Positions 34,331 to 44,052 of a stretch of DNA of 63,023 bases are shown here, in pieces. The stretch is from positions 1 to 63,023 of the forward strand of contig JABITN010000062.1 in assembly GCA_018700525.1 (NCBI GenBank), in the 5' to 3' direction. Source of the DNA: Opitutales bacterium (GTDB taxonomy: Bacteria > Verrucomicrobiota > Verrucomicrobiia > Opitutales > Opitutaceae). How positions within the stretch are numbered: the stretch's first letter is position 1; each line of letters starts with the position of its first letter. Under the pieces are notes generated by a model. The model had not been told where the DNA came from. It made no database searches and saw only the letters and a program-made list of their open reading frames with translations. Made by a program: the position numbers and the translations under genes.

Positions 34331-35254
34331 ATGAAGATAGGAATCGTAGGCGCGGGGGCGATTGGATTGTATTATGGAGCTCGATTGCAGAGGCTTGGGG
34401 AAGATGTTGTATTTCTCTTGCGGAGCGATTTCGACGCAATATCGAAAAATGGAATACGCGTTCGAGCATCGGATGGGAATTTTCGGTTGGAGAAGGTTAA
34501 GGGAGTTCAAAATTCTTCGGAAATGGGGGTTGTCGATTTGGTGATAGTAGGTTTGAAGGCAACCGCGAATGCGGACTTGGGCGGTTTACTCGCCCCTATT
34601 GTTGGGGCTGAGACATCTATTCTGAATCTTCAAAACGGTTTGGGCGGGGATGAGTTACTGGCGAAGCTGTTTCCAGACAACCCAGTACTCGCCGGTCTGT
34701 GTTTTACTTGCCTGAATCGAGTCGATCCTGGTGTCGTAGAAAATTACCTTCTGGGGAGCGTTGCGATAGGCGAACGGGGCGGACCGGCTTCAGGGAAAAC
34801 GAGACAGATTGGCGAAATGCTTAATCGCTCCGGCGCTAATTGTCGTGTAACTGATGATCTGAGATTAATGCAATGGAAGAAGCTTGTTTGGAACGTTCCG
34901 TTCAATGGGCTTTCGATTGTCGCGGGAGAGATTAGCACCGACGTGATCGTATCGGACGAAGGCCTTAGCCGATTGGCGAGAGGATTGATGGAGGAAATTA
35001 TCGCTGTCGCAGCGGCGATTGGTATGGAAATCGAATCTGATTTTATAGACGAGCAGTTCGCTCTGACGCGCTCGATGGGCGAATACAAGCCGTCGAGCCT
35101 CGTCGATTACCTAGCGGGCAGGACCGTTGAGGTAGGCGCGATTTGGGGCGAACCTTTACGTTTGGGGGTCGAAGCAGGCCTCGATCTTCCGAAATTGGAG
35201 ACGTTGTACAGATTGTTGCGACTTGCGTGCGAAAGTCGTTCGGCAGATTGCTAG
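34331..35254 (+). CDS. panE: 2-dehydropantoate 2-reductase family (ketopantoate reductase)
   Basis: This 307-residue NADPH-dependent reductase has an N-terminal Rossmann domain ('MKIGIVGAGAIGLYYGARL') and a helical C-terminal domain with the family's catalytic lysine region 'LMQWKKLVWNVPFNGLSIV' and 'SSLVDYLAGRTVEVGAIWGE'. PanE makes pantoate for coenzyme A. Many paralogues of this family have other ketoacid substrates, so the pathway assignment is probable, not certain. It starts at the ATG at 34331 and ends 7 bp before the stop of the convergent purA. Confidence 0.88.
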   Translation: MKIGIVGAGAIGLYYGARLQRLGEDVVFLLRSDFDAISKNGIRVRASDGNFRLEKVKGVQNSSEMGVVDLVIVGLKATANADLGGLLAPIVGAETSILNLQNGLGGDELLAKLFPDNPVLAGLCFTCLNRVDPGVVENYLLGSVAIGERGGPASGKTRQIGEMLNRSGANCRVTDDLRLMQWKKLVWNVPFNGLSIVAGEISTDVIVSDEGLSRLARGLMEEIIAVAAAIGMEIESDFIDEQFALTRSMGEYKPSSLVDYLAGRTVEVGAIWGEPLRLGVEAGLDLPKLETLYRLLRLACESRSADC

Positions 35255-35261
35255 GGTTTCC

Positions 35262-36818
35262 TCATAAAGGACAGTCGAATGCTAGCAGTTCGCGCGTTTG
35301 CGGGAGGTCTTTGATTATTTGAGCTGGCATGGGACCGACTCCGAGGTAGCGAAGATTTGGCAAGGTCTCGGGCCATTCTTCGCCGTGATATGCGGAATCC
35401 AAAATGCTTCTCACCATTCCAGCTACGTAGGCTTTGGCCTCGGCAGGGAGATCGTCGAACATTCGGGCCGTTGAGATGTCTTGGCTCCATCCTGCGTATT
35501 CTTGGTACACAGGTTTTAAGGTCATGCGAAGCGCGTCGTTGCGCGGAACGCGGTAGAGGCGATTGCCGTTCTCGTCTTCGTAGGCGATGCAAATTTTCAG
35601 ATTGCCGTTCCAACCGTCGCCGTGGCCGAGGGCGTCGATCTTGTTGATCATGAGATCGTCGTAACCGCCGTAGCGAAGCGTGTCGGCCTTTTCGATGGCG
35701 TCGTACCAGCCGACCATACGTTGACGTCCGGTGGACGTGCCGAATTCGAGTTTTCTCAATCGGTCGAAAAGTGGATGGGCTTCGTCGACTTTGGTGAGGA
35801 ATACGTGTGTACCTACTTTCGTATCGTAAGCTTTGGCCACTCCGAAGACGTGTAGGGGTTGGACGGGTATGCAGGCGGAATTGAAGAATTCCGGGGCGTA
35901 AGTATGGGAAGCGGAAACGTTAGGAGAAAATCCTTGGCGTTTATCAAGCCAGTAGGCCTGGCCATATTCGCCGATGACGTATTTTCCTGCGGCTTCGGCC
36001 TGACGGACAATCTCGCGAACGTCTTTTATGTGTTTGCTCAGTTGCTGTCCGGCATCCCAATAGGTGTCGATTATGGCATCGAGATTTAGGGTGAAAGGAG
36101 CGTCTCCTTTAAAGCGGTTGAAATCGAATTCGCTTTCATCGAATAATTCCGCTTCTAGGGCGTCGGCGTTAGCCCTGGTTTCGGCTTGGGTAAGCGTTTC
36201 GAAAAACCCATTCCAAGCGTCTTCGGTTACTTGGCAGACGTGTTGGATTACTTTGCAGGCTCGACCGGCTTTTTGGGTGAGCTTTTCGGCATAAGCGTCT
36301 TTGCCGTAAAGGTAGTCGCAGTAGAGTATTTGGAATTGGCCGACTTCATCGGAGTAGGAAGGCGTTATGCCGCGTCCTGTGCTGCCGCGCGGTTCTTCGT
36401 TGATGATATTGACCCGGTACCATTCCCAAGCGAGATCGAGAAGTCGGTGAGTGATGTCGGAAACCATGGTCCGTTCGTCGATCGCAAGCCGCTCAGTTAC
36501 GTGGTAGTCTTTTGCGTCGACGGGCTTGAGCTCCCAGAGGAATTTTCGGGGATCGGCAACGACACCGGCTCCGATTGCGAGGACCTTCACTGATTGGTTG
36601 ACGACGCCGGCTGGGAGTAAGTTGAGCTTGAGGCCTCCTGCCGTGTGTCCTGAATTGGCGCCTCCATTGACCTTGATAACGACATCGACTGGGTTTGACT
36701 CTCCAGTGCTTGCGGCAAGTTCTTGAACGACTTCTGAAATGAGGCGGCCTTTGCCTTCATCGCCCATGCTAATGCCGCAATCGGCGATAAGTCTGCTTTT
36801 GAATTCGTTGAGGGCCAT
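35262..36818 (-). CDS. purA: Adenylosuccinate synthetase, divergent long form
   Basis: This 518-residue enzyme should join IMP and aspartate with GTP to give adenylosuccinate. Family motifs are present but altered: '[15 protein letters not shown]' (catalytic Asp kept), '[13 protein letters not shown]' (catalytic His kept; usual form GGNNAGHT), '[12 protein letters not shown]', '[13 protein letters not shown]' and '[13 protein letters not shown]'. It is about 90 residues longer than E. coli PurA, with insertions in the middle and at the C-terminus. No second PurA is in the window. guaB, the enzyme of the other IMP branch, is directly upstream on the same strand (186-bp gap). Confidence 0.85.
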   Translation of the reverse strand: MALNEFKSRLIADCGISMGDEGKGRLISEVVQELAASTGESNPVDVVIKVNGGANSGHTAGGLKLNLLPAGVVNQSVKVLAIGAGVVADPRKFLWELKPVDAKDYHVTERLAIDERTMVSDITHRLLDLAWEWYRVNIINEEPRGSTGRGITPSYSDEVGQFQILYCDYLYGKDAYAEKLTQKAGRACKVIQHVCQVTEDAWNGFFETLTQAETRANADALEAELFDESEFDFNRFKGDAPFTLNLDAIIDTYWDAGQQLSKHIKDVREIVRQAEAAGKYVIGEYGQAYWLDKRQGFSPNVSASHTYAPEFFNSACIPVQPLHVFGVAKAYDTKVGTHVFLTKVDEAHPLFDRLRKLEFGTSTGRQRMVGWYDAIEKADTLRYGGYDDLMINKIDALGHGDGWNGNLKICIAYEDENGNRLYRVPRNDALRMTLKPVYQEYAGWSQDISTARMFDDLPAEAKAYVAGMVRSILDSAYHGEEWPETLPNLRYLGVGPMPAQIIKDLPQTRELLAFDCPL

Positions 36819-37004
36819 GATTTAAATGGATGAAATTTGGAAAGGGATTTGGTTGTTTGTGGCGGGCACAGTGGAGAGCAAGGGGAGGAAACTGTCGCTC
36901 TCGCTCTTCAAAATCGAGGAAAAGCCAGGCGTTGTTCCCAATAGTTGCGCCCGGCGCAAGAGTGGGTTGAACGTGTGACTCCGAGGCGTGACTGACTGGT
37001 TTGT

Positions 37005-38573
37005 CTAACCGCGCTTGGCGACTTCGATTACGTCGTGAGGAGAGGATTCTTTCATGCCGGCGGAGCTGATGCGGACGAAGCGCGCTTTTTGCTTGAGGGC
37101 AGCAAGATCCTTGGCGCCGTTGTAGCCCATTCCGGATTGAAGGCCGCCAGCCATTTCAGCGAGCATGTTTACGACGGAGCCGCGGACTTCCTTCATACCT
37201 TCGATACCTTCGGCGGTGAGCTTGCGAGCGGTGTCCTTTTTGTTGTGACCATAGCGAGCGGCGCTGCCTTTTTCCATAGCGCTGAGACTACCCATTCCGC
37301 GGTACTGTTTATAGAGAGTGTTGTTGATTTCTATAATGTCGCCAGGCGCTTCACGGCTCCCGGCGAGTAAGCCGCCGAGCATAACGCAGTCCGAAAGGGT
37401 CATTGCTTTAACGATGTCACCGGACTTTGTAATGCCGCCATCGGCGATGATGCGCACGCCTTTTTTGGCTGCTCCTTTGGCGGCTGAGTAGAGCGCGGAA
37501 AGTTGAGGAATTCCGACACCGGCGACGATGCGCGTGGTGCAAATCGAACCAGGACCTTGTCCGATTTTGATCGAATCGGCCCCGCAGTCGGCGAGGTATT
37601 CAACTCCACTGGCCGATGTGACATTGCCTGCGATTATGGTGAGATCTGGGAACTCATTGCGGAGGAGTTTTACGACTTTTCCGATGCCAGCGCTGTGGCC
37701 GTGAGCTGCGGAGACGGCAATCGCATCCACTTTTTCGTTACGCAAATTGGTGACGTGCTCGAGAATGGCGTCTTGGTCGAGGGTTCCGTCGGCTTTCCAA
37801 ACGGTTGAAATGGCAGCTCCAACCAAGAGGCGGAAGTCGGAATCGCGAGCGGGCTTGAGGACGCTTTGCTTTTCGGAGATAATGCGCTCGATGTCGGAAA
37901 TGCTGACGAGGCCTTTGAGGCGATTGTCGTTGTCGACGACGAGTAGTTTGTTGATTCCGAGGTGATTGCTGAAGAATTTGTCGGCTACACCGATTGGATC
38001 GGGCTTAATTTCGGATTCTTTTAATGTAAAAACGTTGTTGGCTGGGTCCATCGCTTCGCAAACCTTAATATGGCTGTAGCGGGCTTTGACGACGCGGCTG
38101 CTGAGGAGGCCGACTAATCTGCCGTCCGTTTCCGTGACCGGAAAGGTTTGGAATTTGTAGCCTTTTTCGTCGATGAGCTCGAGCACGTCACCGATGAGAA
38201 TATCGGGTTGGACGGTGATGGGATTCGGGAGTAGGCCGTTGATATGGTATTTAACACGAGTGACTTGGGAGACTTGATCGCGGTAGGGCATGTTGTAGTG
38301 AATGATACCCATTCCGCCGCAAGTCGCCATGGCGATGGCCATTTCATACTCGGTGACCGTGTCCATGTCCGATGAGATTATCGGAATGTTCAGGGCGATT
38401 CGATCGGAGAGACTGGTTTCCAAATTCGCGTCCTTCGGGAGGATTTCGCTATAGTTGGTAGCGAGGGAAACGTCGTCGTATGTGAATGCTGTGTCTCGTT
38501 GTGATGAGAAGAACGCGTCAGCGTTCTGGTAGAAGTCGTTCTCGTCGAATTTCTCTGTACTCGGACTGGCCAT
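37005..38573 (-). CDS. guaB: IMP dehydrogenase
   Basis: This 522-residue NAD-dependent enzyme oxidises IMP to XMP, the first step to GMP. The TIM barrel is interrupted after about residue 115 by two CBS domains ('[11 protein letters not shown]', '[14 protein letters not shown]'). The catalytic loop '[15 protein letters not shown]' carries the active Cys, and '[19 protein letters not shown]' and '[19 protein letters not shown]' (flap region) follow. The usual 'PMDTV' reads 'SDMDTVTE', a small change. The N-terminus is about 25 residues longer than usual. The start ATG is at 38571-38573, divergent from menC by 100 bp. Confidence 0.95.
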   Translation of the reverse strand: MASPSTEKFDENDFYQNADAFFSSQRDTAFTYDDVSLATNYSEILPKDANLETSLSDRIALNIPIISSDMDTVTEYEMAIAMATCGGMGIIHYNMPYRDQVSQVTRVKYHINGLLPNPITVQPDILIGDVLELIDEKGYKFQTFPVTETDGRLVGLLSSRVVKARYSHIKVCEAMDPANNVFTLKESEIKPDPIGVADKFFSNHLGINKLLVVDNDNRLKGLVSISDIERIISEKQSVLKPARDSDFRLLVGAAISTVWKADGTLDQDAILEHVTNLRNEKVDAIAVSAAHGHSAGIGKVVKLLRNEFPDLTIIAGNVTSASGVEYLADCGADSIKIGQGPGSICTTRIVAGVGIPQLSALYSAAKGAAKKGVRIIADGGITKSGDIVKAMTLSDCVMLGGLLAGSREAPGDIIEINNTLYKQYRGMGSLSAMEKGSAARYGHNKKDTARKLTAEGIEGMKEVRGSVVNMLAEMAGGLQSGMGYNGAKDLAALKQKARFVRISSAGMKESSPHDVIEVAKRG

Positions 38574-38673
38574 GATCCGGCATAGAGAGTCTGAAATTCG
38601 GAATCAAGTATTTTGCGTGGTTACTCCCAAAAAAGATGGCTTAATCGCGGGTTGGTGGATTGAGTCGCAACCC

Positions 38674-39675
38674 ATGGTTGAGTTAGAGTTCAAAGCTTAT
38701 CGACGTTCTTTTGCGAAAGCGTATCAGACGGCTTCGGGTTCCATGCGGACGCGTTCGGGTATTTTGATTCGATTGAGCGACGAGGAGGGACGTGTCGGTT
38801 TTGGCGAGGCTGCGCCGATTGAGTCGTTCGGGACGGAGTCGTTTCTTTCGGCTTTGTCGGCCTGTTCGAGTTTGAAGGGAGAATTTGAATACGAAGCGGT
38901 TATGGCTGGATTGGCGGCATATCCTTGCGTGCGCTTCGGAGTGGAGTTCGCTTTGTCCATGATGGAAAGCGATGAGGAATTCACTTCGGTCGACGCTCCT
39001 TGGCCAGTGAGCTCCTTGGTGCCGAATGTCGCGGACATGGAGGCAGTGGAGGTTTGTTTGGAAGCGGGGTATCGGTGTTTGAAATTTAAGATTGGAACGC
39101 GCGATTTTGCGGAGGAACGTCGGGCATTGGATCACGTATTCGGATTGACGGAAGGAGAAGTGGCGATTCGCTTGGACGCGAATGGCGCATTGGAGCTGAG
39201 CGAAGCTCGGAATTGGTTGGAATATTTGGGCGAGACGCCGGTGGAGTTTTTGGAGCAGCCTCTAACGCGGGGCGAGGAGGAGACGATGCGTCGCTTGTCT
39301 GTGGATTATCCGACGCGAATCGCCTTGGATGAGTCGATCGCTTCGGTGGACGATTTGAATCGTTGTCGCGATCAGCATTGGGAGGGGTTGTTTGTCATTA
39401 AGCCGTCGCTGTCGGGCCAGTATGGAAAATTGATAGAGAGTTTGAAAGAGGGAGATGCTGATTCGTTGGTTTTTTCCAGTTCTTTGGAGACGATGATTGG
39501 AGCATCAGCTGCCTTATCGGTTGCGATCGAGGTGGGCGCGGGCGAGAATGCCTTGGGTTTTGGGGTTGAGTCGTTGTTCGCGGATAGGGGTGTTGGGTTA
39601 TTCTTGGGCCCGTTTTTGCAGAGGGATAATTTGCCTGCTTTGGATGATTTTGAAACGTTGTGGAACCGGATTTAG
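38674..39675 (+). CDS. menC: o-Succinylbenzoate synthase (enolase superfamily)
   Basis: This 333-residue enzyme starts at the ATG at 38674; an upstream frame extension from 38572 antisense-overlaps the guaB start region and is not used. Catalytic residues of the family are visible: the KxK pair in 'CLKFKIGTRDF', metal ligands in 'IRLDANGALE', 'FLEQPL' and 'IALDESIAS', and the second lysine in 'FVIKPSLSGQ'. It dehydrates SHCHC to o-succinylbenzoate in menaquinone synthesis. The downstream ligase gene overlaps by 16 bp and confirms the pathway. Confidence 0.9.
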   Translation: MVELEFKAYRRSFAKAYQTASGSMRTRSGILIRLSDEEGRVGFGEAAPIESFGTESFLSALSACSSLKGEFEYEAVMAGLAAYPCVRFGVEFALSMMESDEEFTSVDAPWPVSSLVPNVADMEAVEVCLEAGYRCLKFKIGTRDFAEERRALDHVFGLTEGEVAIRLDANGALELSEARNWLEYLGETPVEFLEQPLTRGEEETMRRLSVDYPTRIALDESIASVDDLNRCRDQHWEGLFVIKPSLSGQYGKLIESLKEGDADSLVFSSSLETMIGASAALSVAIEVGAGENALGFGVESLFADRGVGLFLGPFLQRDNLPALDDFETLWNRI

Positions 39676-41078
39676 ACAGATTATTTGAATTCGGGCTTCG
39701 AGGCTGCTTGTTCCCTCAATTCGGGGATATGTGGAAAAGCCGTATGGATGCGGCTAGTTCTTCCGTTGATTCTTTGATTGCCAATGGGGGTTCCGAACGA
39801 ATCCGGATTGCCCTTTCGGTTTCGGATCCGGAAAGTTTTTGCACATGGTTTCTAGCTTTGGGTAGGTACGATATCGATCTGTTTTGTTTTAATCCTAAGT
39901 GGGGAGAGCAGGAGCATTCGGTGGCAATGGATATCGCTAGGCCTCATTGGGTTTTGGGCGATTTTTCAGATGTTAGATTCGAGCATACCGCCGGTGTTGA
40001 AGCGAAGAGGGGGGTAGACAATATTGCGGTAGGGCTTCGCTTGATGATACCTACGGGTGGGACGTCGGGAAAAATTCGGTTTACGATGCATCGTTGGTCG
40101 TCGTTGTCTGCGTCGGTTTATGGCTTTCAGGTATTTTTCAATGTGAACCATGTTTCGTCGTTTTGCGTGTTGCCGTTATATCACGTTAGCGGATTTATGC
40201 AGCTGATTCGCGCTTTGCTGACAATGGGGAAGGTTGTGTTTGGTTCGGTGGATACGTTCAAAGAGGGGCATTCGGTTTTGGCGGATGCGAAAGAGAGGGG
40301 GTGCTTCTTGTCCTTAGTCGCCACGCAATTGGAGCGATTGCTGCGGGACGAGGCGAATGTCGCTTTGCTTCGTGGCTATCGAGCAATCTTCGTTGGGGGA
40401 GGACCCGTTCCAGATAGTCTGTTGAAAAAGGGGATTGATTTAGAGCTGCCTTTGGCTCCGACGTATGGGATGTCGGAAACGGCGGCCCAGGTTGCGACAA
40501 TGGAGCCTGATGCGTTCTTGGAGGGCAGAACCGGGCAAGGGAAAGCGTTGCCGCATGCTCGCCTATCGGTCGTCGATGATGAAGGGAGTCTGCTTAAGGC
40601 TGGTGAGGTCGGGCGTATTCAGATAGCGGCGAGCTCGATCTTTAGGGGTTATTATGGCGAAGAGGAACGATTGGTGGATTCTATTGTAGCGCCAGATCTG
40701 GGATCTTTGGATGATTTTGGTAATTTGACAGTGATCGGGCGCTCCGATCGCGTGATTATTTCTGGGGGCGAGAAAATTGATTTGCATGAAATCGAACGTG
40801 TATTGGAAGAGACCCGATTGGTTTCGGATGTATTTGCTTTTGGATTAGAGGATAGTGAGTGGGGCTCGAAATTGGTTCTTGCTTACGTCCCTGTTGCCGA
40901 ATCAACGGTGGACGAAGAACTGCGCGTGGCTCTACGTGGGAAGCTGTCCGATTTAAAGATGCCTAAAATTTGGCTAAGGATGAAGTCGCTTCCGCGGAAT
41001 GAGGCGGGCAAAATTCAAACAGAAGTCTTATTCAAACGAATTGAGAAATCTGCTGATCGTTGGGTGGGCCCCTGTTGA
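39660..41078 (+). CDS. menE: o-Succinylbenzoate-CoA ligase (AMP-forming)
   Basis: This 472-residue protein starts at a GTG at 39660 inside menC; an ATG at 39729 is an alternative start and would trim 23 residues. Adenylate-forming motifs: 'LMIPTGGTSGKIRF' (P-loop), 'LAPTYGMSETAAQV', 'VIGRSDRVIISGGEKID' and the terminal catalytic lysine in 'NEAGKIQTE'. It activates o-succinylbenzoate to its CoA ester in menaquinone synthesis. The TGA stop is contributed by copy D of the 33-bp motif at 41073. Other men genes are not in the window. Confidence 0.9.
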   Translation: MEPDLDRLFEFGLRGCLFPQFGDMWKSRMDAASSSVDSLIANGGSERIRIALSVSDPESFCTWFLALGRYDIDLFCFNPKWGEQEHSVAMDIARPHWVLGDFSDVRFEHTAGVEAKRGVDNIAVGLRLMIPTGGTSGKIRFTMHRWSSLSASVYGFQVFFNVNHVSSFCVLPLYHVSGFMQLIRALLTMGKVVFGSVDTFKEGHSVLADAKERGCFLSLVATQLERLLRDEANVALLRGYRAIFVGGGPVPDSLLKKGIDLELPLAPTYGMSETAAQVATMEPDAFLEGRTGQGKALPHARLSVVDDEGSLLKAGEVGRIQIAASSIFRGYYGEEERLVDSIVAPDLGSLDDFGNLTVIGRSDRVIISGGEKIDLHEIERVLEETRLVSDVFAFGLEDSEWGSKLVLAYVPVAESTVDEELRVALRGKLSDLKMPKIWLRMKSLPRNEAGKIQTEVLFKRIEKSADRWVGPC

Positions 41079-41105
41079 TAAGAAATTCAATTGTTTTGAT
41101 TTAGT
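41073..41105 (+). repeat. 33-bp dispersed motif, copy D
   Basis: TGTTGATAAGAAATTCAATT begins the copy; it matches copy A (252-284) at 29 of 33 positions. It overlaps the menE stop codon. The remaining spacer to 41266 holds no gene. Confidence 0.55.
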
Positions 41106-41266
41106 TCAGGATTATTTTCCCGCTATCAAGTTAGGATTTCTGCAGGTTCCGAATCTCCCGCTTGATCGCTTAAAACGATATAGCATGAGGAGGTTCTCGG
41201 AAATAAATCAGCTTCGTTTCTCGCGGATTTTCTAACGTCTGCATTGATAGCGATGCTTAATCCGAA

Positions 41267-42493
41267 TTATAATAGGCCCAAAACCATTAGAATGCTTTTA
41301 GCTCCCAAAAATATAGCAATCGCCAAAATGGCTATGGCGCATGCATTTTGGCCCAGGCTATTGCGGTGAATCCCAAGAATCGATTGCTTGTTGGACATCC
41401 AGACAAGAACCCCTGCAACGACGGGTAATAGGAGTCCATTGGCGATTTGGGCGAACTTTATAATCTCGATCGATTTGAGCCCCGAACTCGACGAAAGCAC
41501 GCCCAAGGCGAGAATGAGCATCCAAGTAAATCTAAAATTTCTCGATTTTAGGTCCGTTTCCCAACCCAGGCAGCCCGCAGCGACATACGCTGCAGCGAGG
41601 GGCGCCGTAATAGCGCTGGTTATTCCCGCGGAAAACAGTCCGACAGCGAGGGCGTATTTCGCGAATCGCCCAAACAGAGGCTCCAAGCCCAGAGCAAGAT
41701 CCGATACGCTGTCGATTGTTTCCTGGCCGATCGCCGCTGCGGATACGACAATACACATCGAAACGACTCCACCTAATGCTACCGCGATGATAGTATCTTT
41801 TCTTGCTTGTTTCAGATCGCTATTCTTATTCCACTTCTCCTTGGCGAGAGACGAATGCAAGAAGAGGTTGTAAGGGACTACGGTTGTGCCAATAAGACCG
41901 ATAACGGTAAGGAGGCTACCCTGAGGCAGGCTAGGAGCGAATATTCCTTTCGCGATCGCAACGATATCTGGTTTAGCGATTGCCGCTGTGATTAAGAATG
42001 CCGTGCTCATTACTAGGACTAAGGAAATAAGCGTCTTTTCGAGAGCTTTGTAACTTCCTACATAGAGTAGTGCAAAAGCGATCCCTCCAATTGCTATGCT
42101 GAAAGGATTGATGCGCCCCCCCCCCAGCTCGTAAGTTTTTTCTCCGAAGACCGCCTCCAGACCAAGAGCGCCTCCGCTAATGTTCCCCGCTTCATAAGCA
42201 GCATTTCCGACCACGATGGCCGAAAGAATCAGCAGGACAGTCAATCCCTTCAGTGCGGGATTTCCTATCTCCTTATTGATAATCTCAGCCAATCCTTTTT
42301 GGGTAACGATCCCTAATCTCGCCGACATTTCTTGGAGCGTAATCGTAGCGAAGATTGAGAGCGCCATTGCCCACAACAGAGCATAGCCGAATTGGCTTCC
42401 CGACAAGGTGCACAGGGTTACCGTTCCGGGGCCCACGAACGCAGCCGCGATAATCGGACCTGGACCGATTTCCTTAAAAGAGAGCTTAATCAC
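41267..42493 (-). CDS. NRAMP-family metal transporter with altered metal site
   Basis: This 408-residue integral membrane protein has about 11 helices. NRAMP-family landmarks are clear: 'AAFVGPGTVTLCTLSGSQFG' in helix 1, 'LLWAMALSIFATITLQEMSA' in helix 2 and 'TVVPYNLFLHSS' in helix 6. However, the metal ligands of ordinary Mn/Fe transporters (DPGN in helix 1, MPH in helix 6) read GPGT and VPY, so the selectivity may differ, as in NRAMP-related magnesium or other non-canonical transporters. The start is a GTG at 42491-42493, overlapping the upstream DUF2891 gene by 8 bp. Confidence 0.85.
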   Translation of the reverse strand: MIKLSFKEIGPGPIIAAAFVGPGTVTLCTLSGSQFGYALLWAMALSIFATITLQEMSARLGIVTQKGLAEIINKEIGNPALKGLTVLLILSAIVVGNAAYEAGNISGGALGLEAVFGEKTYELGGGRINPFSIAIGGIAFALLYVGSYKALEKTLISLVLVMSTAFLITAAIAKPDIVAIAKGIFAPSLPQGSLLTVIGLIGTTVVPYNLFLHSSLAKEKWNKNSDLKQARKDTIIAVALGGVVSMCIVVSAAAIGQETIDSVSDLALGLEPLFGRFAKYALAVGLFSAGITSAITAPLAAAYVAAGCLGWETDLKSRNFRFTWMLILALGVLSSSSGLKSIEIIKFAQIANGLLLPVVAGVLVWMSNKQSILGIHRNSLGQNACAIAILAIAIFLGAKSILMVLGLL

Positions 42494-43595
42494 CGCGGGC
42501 AGAGTTTAGGGCATAAATAGCAAAACTTCCCAGCCAGTGACCCCCTTCGTATTTGTCGCCTACAAGATTGGGCAAGGAGTAGGTGATGTGCTTGTTTGCG
42601 ATAGGCTTCAAGTGATCGTATTTCGACGATCCCTCCGCTATTTTGTTCAGGCACCAGGCTCGAGAAAAATTGAGCCCATCTAAATGCACGAGTTTCCCAT
42701 CGGATCTGTCGGATACGATTCCAACCTCCAAATCGAAATCCCTTTTTCCGAGCCTGGGGAGGAAAGTGCTTATCCAGGCATCGAATTCCGGTTCGTCCAA
42801 AACGCGCTTCATCAGCGCCGCTTCTTCCAAGCATGGCGATAGGAAATCATATCCGCTTGGCTCCCAGCTTAAGGGACCATTTCTGTCCATGGAATAGAAA
42901 AGTCGGGCCCGTTCGTCGATCGCGTCTTTTAGCTCTCTATGACCGCTGGCGATAGCGTAATCCCAAGCGAATGATAGGCTAAAGGCGGTGTTGGTGTGTT
43001 CTCCAATGCGAATAGGGTAATTAAGCTTGGGCAGAAATTCGATGAGTTTTTCGACAAGAAGATTCGTTAGCGGACTTAGATTGACGGACAATTCTCTAGC
43101 CATGGGTTCATCCCAAGCGTGCAGCTCCTCTGCAAGTTTGAATACCCAAGCCCAACCGTATGCCCGCTCGTACGACTTGTTGATTTCGTCATCGAAATAG
43201 GCGACCTCGGCAAAGATGTTTTCTTCGGTTATCCGGGAAAGCAGTTTTCGCTTTATAAGTTCGGCATTCTCGAGATCCGGGAAATGTCTCAGCAAGGAAA
43301 CTAGGCTCCAGTGCCCATGCACAGCCGAGTGCCAATCGAAGCATCCGAAAAATGCCGGATGCAATTCCCTGGGGGATCTCAAGTCTTTAGGTCCAGCGAT
43401 TACTTGATTGAGCTTATTCGGATACTCGACCTCAAGGCAATGCAATGGCAATTGCGCTAAGCGATTAGCTTGAACGAGATCGAGTTGATGTATTTCGGAA
43501 GGGTCGACCATGGTAGGTAGCGAACCTTTATTTTTAGGCGAAGAATCGCACCCTAAAAAGAAAAGGAAAGCAATTGGAAGGACGTAGCGTATCAT
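42486..43595 (-). CDS. DUF2891 lipoprotein
   Basis: This 369-residue protein has a lipoprotein signal peptide (lipobox 'FLGC' at residue about 16). The core 'HPAFFGCFDWHSAVHGHW' and the repeated Trp/Glu helical segments ('SYERAYGWAWVFKLAEELHA', 'SLSFAWDYAIASGH') mark DUF2891, a probable alpha/alpha toroid. Its biochemical role is unknown; the fold suggests a carbohydrate-active or hydrolase-like activity at the periplasmic membrane face. It overlaps the NRAMP-like gene by 8 bp, implying a joint operon. The start ATG is at 43593-43595. Confidence 0.88.
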   Translation of the reverse strand: MIRYVLPIAFLFFLGCDSSPKNKGSLPTMVDPSEIHQLDLVQANRLAQLPLHCLEVEYPNKLNQVIAGPKDLRSPRELHPAFFGCFDWHSAVHGHWSLVSLLRHFPDLENAELIKRKLLSRITEENIFAEVAYFDDEINKSYERAYGWAWVFKLAEELHAWDEPMARELSVNLSPLTNLLVEKLIEFLPKLNYPIRIGEHTNTAFSLSFAWDYAIASGHRELKDAIDERARLFYSMDRNGPLSWEPSGYDFLSPCLEEAALMKRVLDEPEFDAWISTFLPRLGKRDFDLEVGIVSDRSDGKLVHLDGLNFSRAWCLNKIAEGSSKYDHLKPIANKHITYSLPNLVGDKYEGGHWLGSFAIYALNSARGD

Positions 43596-43966
43596 GGTTC
43601 GGAATATTTGTGCGGCTCTTTTCGAACCGTTTATTTATGAAAATCGGTTGTATTGCTAAGCCGATTTAAGGGTTAAGATCGTTCGTATTGAGTGGCGTCT
43701 GAGCCACGATTAGCACCTCGCAAAAATAGGCGAAAAGGCTCACTATCCATAAGTTTCGTTTCATAGAGTGTCGGGATCCTCTCAAAGGTCGACAATCATA
43801 CCCAATCATAACGCAAAATCCGTGCCAAGATGAAAAGCCGAAGTGGGATTACTCGAACGTGGAGGTGAACTTCCTGTTTACATCAAGCGTTATAACCGCC
43901 TCGCCGTCCACCTTTCTCAGTTTGCACTTTGCTTTCAACGAAGAGTCCAGAGCGGCTTGCTCGAAA

Positions 43967-43999
43967 TGTTGATAGGGAATTAAATTGTTCCGATTTGGT
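43967..43999 (+). repeat. 33-bp dispersed motif, copy C
   Basis: This copy is identical to copy A (252-284) at 31 of 33 positions. It lies beyond the stop of the truncated cytochrome gene in a region without an intact gene (43596-44052). The minus-strand frame of that gene continues past its stop for 67 codons to 43849 across this motif ('PYQHFEQAALDSSLKAKC'). Confidence 0.6.
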
Positions 44000-44052
44000 A
44001 CAGAGGGTCCATCTCGTAAAGGTACTTGGAGCAGTTCTATGTGTAGTCGTCT

